Shown here: piece by piece, positions 42,042-49,127 of the stretch | How the letters are laid out: each line of letters starts with the position of its first letter | How positions within the stretch are numbered: position 1 is the stretch's first letter | Source of the DNA: Candidatus Omnitrophota bacterium | GTDB lineage: Bacteria > Omnitrophota > Gorgyraeia > Velamenicoccales > Velamenicoccaceae | Direction of reading: 5' to 3' | Length of the DNA: 58,444 bases | NCBI GenBank assembly: GCA_016235185.1 | Contig: JACRLT010000021.1 | Location: 1 to 58,444 of the forward strand | Translations under genes and position numbers: made by a program | The notes under the pieces: model-generated | What the model saw: the letters and a program-made list of their open reading frames with translations, nothing else | Databases searched by the model: none | Told to the model about the DNA's origin: nothing

Positions 42042-43684
42042 TTACCCTCTAATAAGACCTCTACCCTGCGCCTTAACTCTTCTGCGCGTTTTCTGACATC
42101 TCCGCTGCCGGCCGGATTAACATCTGCCTCGCTTGAAGCGCCTGCGGACTTCGAGGCATCTTCGACAGCCGCTCCGGGATTAGGTATTCCGGTATCCGCG
42201 TTAATGCTCATTATCTGCGTCAGGCTCTGGAATGTCTTCTCCTGGCGGCTCCTGGCCTCTACCAATTCCCTCTGCAAAGCGATGGAAGCAACTTTGTGCG
42301 CCTCGATCTCCTGCATGAGCGATGCGACTTTCAAACTGCTGGCTTTTACTTCCCTTTCTCTCTGTTCGATAAGGCCGGCGTATTCACCTAATTGCTTTGT
42401 CAAAGTAGTGACCAGGATCTCAAGTTCCGCAAGCCGCTTTTCTTTTAAGCCGGAACCGCTCTCACGCGCGGCCTTTTCGCGGCGAAACGCCTCAAGCTCG
42501 GTCTCCATTTGTTTTATCTCTTCTTCTTTCCTTACTAAGGCCTCGGTCAAGATGCGGAAATTCCTGTCTGCGAACAAGTCCTTTGGATCAGCTTTAGCCT
42601 CGGCGCGGCCGGAGCTCTTTCTTTGCGCTGCTTCAAGACTGTCCTCTAACTCAAGCTTTTCACTTTCAAGCTGGCTGACCCTGGCTTCGAGCTCTCTTTG
42701 AGTTTCGGATAATAGCGGAGCGGTTTTGCCCGCATACCCGCGCTCCACGCCTAAGCCCTTGACCTCGGCACGCAGAGACTCGACCTCGTTTATGCGCTCT
42801 TTTAGATCTCTATCTTTTTTAGCAAGCAAAAGCTCTCTTTGATAAAGCGTGTCTTTCAACTCACCCACTTTTTTCTCAAGGCCTTTTAACTCTTCCTGCT
42901 GGTCAAACAATCTTGCGCTTGATTCCGAGATCTGCTTCTCCAACAGGGCCTTTTCTTCAACGCTTTCGGCATCTGCCTTAACCTGCGCAGCGCGCCCAGC
43001 GCCAGGAAACCTGCGATATTTCTCGGACTCAACTTCTTTCTGCGCCACGATCTTTTCTTTTTCAGAAAGAGCCTGATTCAAGTCTGTCACCGTTTTTTCA
43101 AGCCCTGCTATCTGCGCCTGGTATTTACGCAGGGCATCCGAATAATCTTTCTCACGCGTCTTAAAGCCTGAACTCGTAGTATCTTTTTCGCCTAATTTTG
43201 ACTCCAGCTTCCTTATCTGGTCGTCTTTGGCTTTGAGGCTGTTATTGAGCTGGTCCAATTTGGCCTTATATTGGCCTTCGATGTTCCCTAAAGTCAGCCT
43301 TGCTTTTTTGAGTTCATCCAAAGTCTTGGTCAACTCAAGGGTCGTATTTTTCAAGCGGTTATCTGAAACAAGATGGGTATTTTCAAAACCGGATCTTTCT
43401 CTTGATACCTGGGCGAGCCTTTCATTGGCCTGCCTTAATGCATCCTGCGCTGCAAGTAGATCAAGCTGAAAATTCTGCTTGCGGGCTGTTTTAAGCTCTT
43501 CCTCTTTGGCGGATAATTGCTTTTTTATCTCGCTGGCCTGAATATCCCATGCGCTTTTTTCGCGAGAAAACTCGGTGATCTTTACCGTATAGTCCTTTTT
43601 TTGTTTTTGCGCCATGGCAAAAGATGCAACAGCTGCTGCAATCAGAGCAACTACGATAAAGCCGATAATCAGGTTCTTCTTCAC
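42038..43684 (-). CDS. Membrane-anchored long coiled-coil protein
   Basis: The start chosen is GTG 43684 (KKNLIIGFIVVALIAAAVASFAMA), overlapping the HD-GYP stop as GTGA; 548 residues. One N-terminal TM or signal anchor is followed by about 450 residues of heptad-rich coiled coil (ELKTARKQNFQLDLLAAQDAL and so on) and a Pro/Ala/Ser-rich region before a short helical C-terminus. No catalytic motif is seen. It probably spans the periplasm as a scaffold between the HD-GYP regulator and the export protein encoded on either side. Confidence 0.75.
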   Translation of the reverse strand: MKKNLIIGFIVVALIAAAVASFAMAQKQKKDYTVKITEFSREKSAWDIQASEIKKQLSAKEEELKTARKQNFQLDLLAAQDALRQANERLAQVSRERSGFENTHLVSDNRLKNTTLELTKTLDELKKARLTLGNIEGQYKAKLDQLNNSLKAKDDQIRKLESKLGEKDTTSSGFKTREKDYSDALRKYQAQIAGLEKTVTDLNQALSEKEKIVAQKEVESEKYRRFPGAGRAAQVKADAESVEEKALLEKQISESSARLFDQQEELKGLEKKVGELKDTLYQRELLLAKKDRDLKERINEVESLRAEVKGLGVERGYAGKTAPLLSETQRELEARVSQLESEKLELEDSLEAAQRKSSGRAEAKADPKDLFADRNFRILTEALVRKEEEIKQMETELEAFRREKAARESGSGLKEKRLAELEILVTTLTKQLGEYAGLIEQREREVKASSLKVASLMQEIEAHKVASIALQRELVEARSRQEKTFQSLTQIMSINADTGIPNPGAAVEDASKSAGASSEADVNPAGSGDVRKRAEELRRRVEVLLEGK

Positions 43685-44649
43685 TTCTCGCTCTCCTCTA
43701 AGAAACATTTTTTGACGTGGATAGTGGGATATTTTGTCAGATTGATCTCTTTGGCCTCCTCATCGTAAAGCTGACGGCCGTCTTCTGCATAAATGATCTT
43801 TGCCACGGGCCTTAAAGGAGAACGCAGATTCTGACGGATGACCTTGCCTACTTCCCTGGTATTGAGCTGGACAAAAGAACCGTTGGGGAAAAAACCTACT
43901 CTGTCCACCAGTATCTTGATAAAGGCCTGGTCATATTTATTCTTCTGCTCAAAGATCCTTTTGTATACATCCATTATCGAATAACTTGGCCGAAACGGCC
44001 TGGGGTGTATCATAGATTCGAACCCATCAGCAACCGCGATGATACGGGCATAATCATGGATGGCCTTCTTACCGCTGGGATAACCGCTGCCGTCCATGCG
44101 TTCATGTATTTCGCTCTGGGCGGCTATTATGGTGTCGCTTAAGCCATGATTTATCTTCTTTAAAATGGTATCACCGACCGTGACATGGCTCTTTATCTCC
44201 TCATACTCCTTTTGTGTGAGCTTGCGGGCCAGATTGGCCGTATCTTCAAACTGTGTCATGCCTATATCGTGCAAAAACGCCGCTATGCCCAGTTCTATCA
44301 AATGGCCCATTTCAAAACCAGCCCCAACTCCTATCTGAAGCGAAATAATGCATACATTGACGGAGTGCTGATTAAGGTAATATTCCTCTTGCTTCATTAC
44401 GTACGTCAAAGCAAGTTCTATGAGTTTTTCATCGCCTGCCGCTATCGCTCCGGCCGCCTCGGCCACAACAGTAACAATAGGCGCGGTATCTACCTTAGTA
44501 TAATCTATGCCGGGAGAAAAAATTGACTTTCCAAGGCTGAATATCTTTTCATAGAGAGAAGCTGTATCGCTGATCTCGGTTTGAGCAATATTAACAGGCG
44601 CAATAACAGGCTGGCGAGCTCCGCCGACTCCCTGTTGGGCCCTAGGCAT
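43681..44649 (-). CDS. HD-GYP domain c-di-GMP phosphodiesterase (downstream part of a split ORF)
   Basis: 322 residues from the ATG at 44649. HD motif AAFLHDIGMTQF, SHVTVGDTIL, EIHERMDGSGYP (GYP motif) and IIAVADGFESMIHPRPFRP define an HD-GYP phosphodiesterase that hydrolyses c-di-GMP. Before it lies the segment with the conserved helix YVMKQEEYYLNQHSVNVC. The frame is open upstream of this ATG through three 51-bp repeats to a TAA at 44836-44838. Beyond that stop the same frame continues as the ORF 44836-45108. It is probably the catalytic part of a once longer protein. Confidence 0.85.
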   Translation of the reverse strand: MPRAQQGVGGARQPVIAPVNIAQTEISDTASLYEKIFSLGKSIFSPGIDYTKVDTAPIVTVVAEAAGAIAAGDEKLIELALTYVMKQEEYYLNQHSVNVCIISLQIGVGAGFEMGHLIELGIAAFLHDIGMTQFEDTANLARKLTQKEYEEIKSHVTVGDTILKKINHGLSDTIIAAQSEIHERMDGSGYPSGKKAIHDYARIIAVADGFESMIHPRPFRPSYSIMDVYKRIFEQKNKYDQAFIKILVDRVGFFPNGSFVQLNTREVGKVIRQNLRSPLRPVAKIIYAEDGRQLYDEEAKEINLTKYPTIHVKKCFLEESEK

Positions 44650-44662
44650 AGGTTTCGGTGAC

Positions 44663-44858
44663 GGACGCCCTCCACTAACCCCTTGTTGGGCTGTCCGCCA
44701 AGGTTCTAATGGCGGACGCCCCCCACTAACCCCTTGTTGGGCTGTCCGCCAAGGTTCTAATGGCGGACGCCCCCCACTAACCCCTTGTTGGGCTGTCCGC
44801 CAAGGTTCTAATGGCGGACGCCCCCCACTAACCCCTTAAGGTTCTAATGGCGGACGCT
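44663..44858 (-). repeat. 51-bp tandem repeat encoding PPLEPWRTAQQGVSGGR
   Basis: GGACGCC landmarks fall at 44663, 44714, 44765, 44816 and 44852: three 51-bp steps and one of 36 bp. Each full unit encodes 17 residues in the HD-GYP frame and contains a TGTCCGCCA/TGGCGGACG hairpin. The 36-bp step lacks 15 nt (GTTGGGCTGTCCGCC on the plus strand), which turns CCT-TGG into CCT-TAA and creates the stop. Confidence 0.9.
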
Positions 44859-45108
44859 CGATAGGCTTATTGGGTGTTTCCGCAAGCCTTTGCCTCGTAA
44901 AAAGCGGTTTTATATTTTTTATAACGGTTTCCTCTGTTTCTTCCGGGACCAGCGGCTCTGGCTCAATAATTTCTTTCTTAGCAGTCTTAGGCAAAACAGG
45001 ATTAACTTCTGAAGGCGTCCGCTTAGCTTCAGGCGCATCAAAAACATTACGGCCTGCTTGTTGGCCATCTTGTCTGACTTTTTTTAAGATCTTTGAAAAT
45101 TCTACCAT
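44836..45108 (-). CDS. N-terminal region of the HD-GYP protein, ending at a stop inside the repeat
   Basis: 90 residues, MVEFSKILKKVRQDGQQAG, then a Pro/Glu-rich linker (IIEPEPLVPEETEETVI), ending in IERPPLEP-stop. The last five residues are the start of the 51-bp repeat unit, and the frame beyond the stop leads to the HD-GYP domain. No fold is recognisable; it looks like the disordered cytoplasmic N-terminus of one protein. It could be a short separate product, or the stop could be a recent mutation or an assembly error. Confidence 0.65.
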   Translation of the reverse strand: MVEFSKILKKVRQDGQQAGRNVFDAPEAKRTPSEVNPVLPKTAKKEIIEPEPLVPEETEETVIKNIKPLFTRQRLAETPNKPIERPPLEP

Positions 45109-45116
45109 TTGCCCTT

Positions 45117-45755
45117 TTACTTTTTAGCCTTAGGTACCGCGGCTTCTTCTATAGCTGGTGATGCCGGAGCTGGAGCCGGCGGCTGATAAGGCTTCTTAGC
45201 CACGCTGACAAAAGAGTAATCTTCTGACTTATTATTTGGAAGCTGGCGGCTCAATACGCCTTTGCATATCGTCACCGCGGGGTCTAATTCAATACGCCAA
45301 AAAATTATGCCTTCTTTTTCACTTGTCTGCATCGTCTCCACTACGGCATTGCCGTTTTCCTGCAATGTCAGGGTGTAATTTGAAGCGTCAAAACCTGACT
45401 TTGAAAATTCGCCGGAAGAAAATTTGTTCTCATAAAAAACCAGGGCATCCTTTTGTTTGGAGCCTTTGCCGCTCAATGCAACAACCTCTATGTCCCACTG
45501 CGAATTGTTCAAAGCGCTCTTCTTTTTTTCACGCAGCATCCTATCCTTGTCTATATTGGCCTTTGAAGGCCTGACTGCCTCTTTTGGTACTTCCTGCGCA
45601 ACAGGGGCTTGCTTTGCAGCCGCTTCGGGCGCGGCTATAGCAGGCGCACTTTTGGTCACCTCTGCGGCATTTTTATCCCAAGGCCAGCAAAAACCTAAAG
45701 TTGTAAAACCCGCTAAGAAAACAAATATTAGTCCGCTTATTGCTATCCTTTTCAT
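45117..45755 (-). CDS. Secreted ETMQ-domain protein, copy 2
   Basis: 212 residues. The signal peptide (MKRIAISGLIFVFLAGFTTLGFCW) is followed by an Ala/Pro/Lys-rich linker (about 35-75). The ETMQ domain (about 84-188) has SQWDIEVVALSG, DALVFYENKFSSGEF, SNYTLTL, VVETMQT, FWRIEL, GVLSRQLP and DYSFVSV. It ends in a Pro/Ala/Lys tail. It shares a domain with its neighbour at 45755 and with the RAYT fusion at 1-1200. I do not recognise the family. It overlaps the upstream gene by 1 nt. Confidence 0.7.
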   Translation of the reverse strand: MKRIAISGLIFVFLAGFTTLGFCWPWDKNAAEVTKSAPAIAAPEAAAKQAPVAQEVPKEAVRPSKANIDKDRMLREKKKSALNNSQWDIEVVALSGKGSKQKDALVFYENKFSSGEFSKSGFDASNYTLTLQENGNAVVETMQTSEKEGIIFWRIELDPAVTICKGVLSRQLPNNKSEDYSFVSVAKKPYQPPAPAPASPAIEEAAVPKAKK

Positions 45756-46291
45756 TATCGTTCCTCCGATTTATTGATAGTAACTGACTCTGATTTTTTT
45801 TCCTGCACTTTTAAACCCGAAAAATACAGATCCTGGGACGTCTGATCAGGCGAAACCTGGCTTGTTATGCCGCGCACGGAAATATTATCCGGGCCGAATT
45901 CCCCTTTCCAAAAAACAGTCCCGCCGTTTTCTCCGGGCTGCATGGTCTCAAAAACAATTACACCGTCGTCTTTCATCGTCAATGAATAACTCGTAGGCTT
46001 AAACCCTCCGAGCACAAATCCCTCGGATGAAAACTGCTTGTCTTTGAAAATAAGGCGGTCTGTCATCTTCTTCTCGCCGCTTGCCAGCTTCATTTCAACA
46101 TCCCATGACGTATTTTCCAACTCCAGGCGTTTCTGCTCAAGCAGCTCCTTGGTCTTCTTAGAGCTTAGTTTTTTATTCTTTTCAACTGCGCCTTGGGAAG
46201 ACTGCGTCTTTTTTGCCCGGGCCCAAACTTCTTTGCCGGTAAAACCCAGAATAAATACAGCCACAACAACTGCCACTATAATTTTTTTCAT
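45755..46291 (-). CDS. Secreted ETMQ-domain protein, copy 1
   Basis: 178 residues. The signal peptide is MKKIIVAVVVAVFILGFTGKEVWA, followed by a Lys-rich linker and the domain: TSWDVEMKLASG, DRLIFKDKQFSSEGF, SYSLTM, VFETMQPGENGGTVFWKGEFG, VRGITSQV and QDLYFSG. It is a tandem duplicate of the downstream gene. The role is unknown; position beside secretins and coiled-coil/TPR proteins suggests the cell envelope. Confidence 0.7.
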   Translation of the reverse strand: MKKIIVAVVVAVFILGFTGKEVWARAKKTQSSQGAVEKNKKLSSKKTKELLEQKRLELENTSWDVEMKLASGEKKMTDRLIFKDKQFSSEGFVLGGFKPTSYSLTMKDDGVIVFETMQPGENGGTVFWKGEFGPDNISVRGITSQVSPDQTSQDLYFSGLKVQEKKSESVTINKSEER

Positions 46292-46314
46292 AGCCGCCTT
46301 CTTTTTCTCTTGCC

Positions 46315-47295
46315 CTACTTAATGGGCACGTTGCCTTCCCACGTCTGCCAGGTTAAAATATACCTTTTCGCCCAATCAACATCCTTATCATCTTTTTTTG
46401 CCAATTTCAGGTATTGCTTAAAATGCATGACCGCTCTCTGGCGGTTCAAAAGATGCTCGGCGTATATGTAACCAAGGTTAAAATGAGAAGAGCTGTCTTC
46501 GGGATTAAGTTCAACAGCCTTTTCAAACTCTGAAACCGCCCTCTCAAATTCCTTGTTCTGCGTATAGAAGACGCCCAGATTGTAATGCATCATTGAGGTG
46601 CGCTTGATGAGGACCTTATTCTCGCGCGCCAGCTCGGCAAACTTCCCGGGGGTATCTTCCAACTTTTTCTCTAAGGCCCTATTCTGTTTTTTTGCGCTTT
46701 CGTATTTGTCTTTGACTTCTGCAAGCTGCCGTTTGTAAAACTCCGTCTGGGCCTGCTCCTTTAAGGAAGCATTCTCCATAACCTTTATCCTGGCTTCCAT
46801 GTCCCCTGCCCTCTGGGACAAAGCATCCTTTTCTTTTCCAAGATCGGCTATTTTTTTCTTTGTATCCTCACCTATTATATTCTCTACGGTAGCTTTTTCA
46901 AAAGATTTCTTATAGTCATCGCTTTCCTTGCCAAGTTTTACGATATTCTGATCCAGCGATCCTATCTTCTCTTTGAGTTCCGCATTCTGCTTTAAGACCT
47001 CTTCCTTTTCCTTTACAAGCTGCTCTTTTACGATATCAAACTGACGGAATGAATCCTCCAGATCTTTCGCTTTTTCTTTGAATGGCAGAAGGGCTTTTAT
47101 CTGGGAAAGGACGTTGTTATAGTCGTTAAGCAAGGCCTCATGTTCTTTTTTGAGTTGCGCGCAATCCGAGCCTTCCGTCTGGGCGAAAGCACCCAGAGGT
47201 AAAAGTATAATAACGGCAACGGCCGCCAGAATTCCTGTCAGCTTCTGCCCTCTGTTCTCTGCCCTCTGTTCTCTGTTCTCTGTCTTATACATCAT
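46315..47295 (-). CDS. Secreted coiled-coil/TPR protein B
   Basis: 326 residues. The N-terminal charged residues (MMYKTENREQRAENRGQ) are translated 7-bp repeat, followed by a signal peptide (LTGILAAVAVIILLPLGAFA). A coiled coil spans about 45-235, and TPRs follow (MMHYNLGVFYTQNKEFERAVSEF, SSSHFNLGYIYAEHLLNRQRAVMHF). The C-terminus (DWAKRYILTWQTWEG) matches that of coiled-coil/TPR protein A (49105). It overlaps the secretin B gene by 4 nt, so the pair is translated together. Probably a periplasmic secretin partner. Confidence 0.78.
   Translation of the reverse strand: MMYKTENREQRAENRGQKLTGILAAVAVIILLPLGAFAQTEGSDCAQLKKEHEALLNDYNNVLSQIKALLPFKEKAKDLEDSFRQFDIVKEQLVKEKEEVLKQNAELKEKIGSLDQNIVKLGKESDDYKKSFEKATVENIIGEDTKKKIADLGKEKDALSQRAGDMEARIKVMENASLKEQAQTEFYKRQLAEVKDKYESAKKQNRALEKKLEDTPGKFAELARENKVLIKRTSMMHYNLGVFYTQNKEFERAVSEFEKAVELNPEDSSSHFNLGYIYAEHLLNRQRAVMHFKQYLKLAKKDDKDVDWAKRYILTWQTWEGNVPIK
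47241..47285. repeat. 7-bp degenerate tandem array
   Basis: CTTCTGCCCTCTGTTCTCTG-type 7-bp units with no facing inverse array nearby. Translated as the NREQRAENRGQ start of the coiled-coil/TPR protein B. Confidence 0.75.
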
Positions 47296-49127
47296 GCGTC
47301 CCTCAAAGGTTTAAGAGTTGGCTTATTATCTAACCCTTCTTTTAATAGTGGCATATATTCGCGATATTGTTTTGGCGTAATGGACCCAGGGTTCAGATCA
47401 GACCCTTCAGTGATCGGCGCATATGGCGCGAAACTCTTATCGAGCTTCGCCCCGAAATCGTGTTCATAGCCTGTGCTCAATTCGTCTCCAGTTATTATAT
47501 GCGGAGTAAGCAGGATCAATATCTCTGTGCGCACTTTTGATCTGCTTTTTTGACTAAAGAAAAAACCTACCAGGGGGATCCTGCCCAAAAACGGAGTCCC
47601 CTCGTAATCTTCCGTTTCCTCCTCTTTATTGAGGCCGCCTATCATAATAGTGGTACCGTCTTTAACCATGACCGAGGTTTCGGCTGTAGAGGTATCGATG
47701 ATCGGTATCTTATTGTTGCTCGATGACAAAAGAGTGTCCACAACGCTTGAGATCTCGGGTTTTATCTTCATAGTTACGAATCCATCCTCATTGATCGTAG
47801 GCGTTACAGCCAGCTGTAAGCCAACATCCACATAAGTGACGGATTCAGATACCGTTGTGGTCGTCTGGCCGGCAGTGGTGCTGGTCGTGACATATGCCTG
47901 GCGTTCGCCCACATGTATCTTTGCCTCCTGATTATTAATAACAGCAATCTGCGGACAAGACAATATTTTTGTTTTGCCTATCGTCTGCAGATATTTGATG
48001 ACCGTGTCAAAATCATTGCGCCCTATCATGCCCAGATGCAAGTTCTGTGTACCCACTGCCGGGGTACTGGAATTCAGGCTAGTTGACGTACCACTGAATG
48101 GATATGAACCTATACCTTTCGTATTGAACTGGGCCTCCCTGGTAGTAAATTGGCCGGCCGTGGTCGCAGGATTAACAACGGCAAGAGGCGTTGAGCCAAG
48201 ATAAGAAAGCCCCATTTTTTTACCGAGGTCAAAAAGCCCTTCCCATTCGACGCCGCGCGTAGTATCGTTAGAAAGCCTGATCTTGATGATGCGGGCATCA
48301 ACTAAGACCTGCCGCGTCTTCTGGTCTAGGCCCTTAATAAGCTTTTCTATGTCGTCCATCCTCTCCGGAAGTGTCTGGACGATAAGCTGATTGGTCCGGT
48401 CATCCGATTTAACACTGCCGACTTTTTTCATGTCCAGCTGGCTCTTTAATTGCTCTTCGACTTCTTTGGCTTTGGCATACTTCAGGTCAAAGATACGGAT
48501 AGTCGTCTTCTGTTCAAGCGCAACCAGTGCCTTTTCTATCTCTTGCATCCTCTCCGGAGCATCCATGACCATGACAGTGCCGGTCTCCGGGTCGACAAAT
48601 ATCTTGCCGATACTGCTTTTGAAACTGTCTAAGATATTAAAAACCTGTTCAGGGATAGCGTACTTTAGGTGGAAAACCTTGACCAGGCGGCCGTCGGAAA
48701 AGTTCTTTCCGAAAAACGACTTGTACTCATCCTCTGTCATGACGTTAAAGATATCGCCTTTCTTCTCGTAAGCAAGGTTGTTAGAGCGGATCATCAGGTC
48801 AAAGACATCCGAGAGAGGTACGTCGTCGACCATCAGCGTAACGCGGCCGGATACGTTCTTGGTAGGAATAATATTTAAGCCGGCCTTTGTTGCCAAAAAC
48901 TTCAAGGCTTCAGTGATATCCATATCGCGAAGGTCTAAAGATATATATTGCTGTCCGGAAACCAAATGACCTGGGGTAGCTGCTGGCGCACTTTGCGGAG
49001 CAGCCGAGGCATAGCGCTCGCCTGTATTATCGGCCCCTAAAGAGCCTGCGGCAATCAAAACAAAGAACATCGCCGACAGGTTCGCAACGCATAGGCCTCT
49101 AAACTTATTTTCCTGCATCTGGGCCAT
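47292..49127 (-). CDS. Secretin B (PilQ/GspD family)
   Basis: 611 residues. Signal peptide (FFVLIAAGSLGA), an STN/N0 domain (ISLDLRDMDITEALKFLATKAGLNIIPTKNV), N1-like repeats (VFHLKYAIPEQVFNIL, IFDLKYAKAKEVEEQL), and the secretin barrel with DGTTIMIGGL, PFLGRIPLVGFFF and TEILILLTPHII. It forms a multimeric outer-membrane channel. It is a paralogue of the secretin at 51885, to which it aligns throughout. It overlaps coiled-coil/TPR genes at both ends. Confidence 0.93.
   Translation of the reverse strand: MAQMQENKFRGLCVANLSAMFFVLIAAGSLGADNTGERYASAAPQSAPAATPGHLVSGQQYISLDLRDMDITEALKFLATKAGLNIIPTKNVSGRVTLMVDDVPLSDVFDLMIRSNNLAYEKKGDIFNVMTEDEYKSFFGKNFSDGRLVKVFHLKYAIPEQVFNILDSFKSSIGKIFVDPETGTVMVMDAPERMQEIEKALVALEQKTTIRIFDLKYAKAKEVEEQLKSQLDMKKVGSVKSDDRTNQLIVQTLPERMDDIEKLIKGLDQKTRQVLVDARIIKIRLSNDTTRGVEWEGLFDLGKKMGLSYLGSTPLAVVNPATTAGQFTTREAQFNTKGIGSYPFSGTSTSLNSSTPAVGTQNLHLGMIGRNDFDTVIKYLQTIGKTKILSCPQIAVINNQEAKIHVGERQAYVTTSTTAGQTTTTVSESVTYVDVGLQLAVTPTINEDGFVTMKIKPEISSVVDTLLSSSNNKIPIIDTSTAETSVMVKDGTTIMIGGLNKEEETEDYEGTPFLGRIPLVGFFFSQKSRSKVRTEILILLTPHIITGDELSTGYEHDFGAKLDKSFAPYAPITEGSDLNPGSITPKQYREYMPLLKEGLDNKPTLKPLRDA

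Noticed and set aside
42204-42701. Long plus-strand ORFs opposite the coiled-coil genes (here and at 50270-50977, 52810-53310)
   Set aside because: They are Ser/Phe-rich antisense shadows of Glu/Lys-rich coiled-coil or secretin coding sequence.
44663-44858. Possible CRISPR-like array
   Set aside because: The units are contiguous 51-bp coding repeats with no unique spacers and no cas genes nearby.
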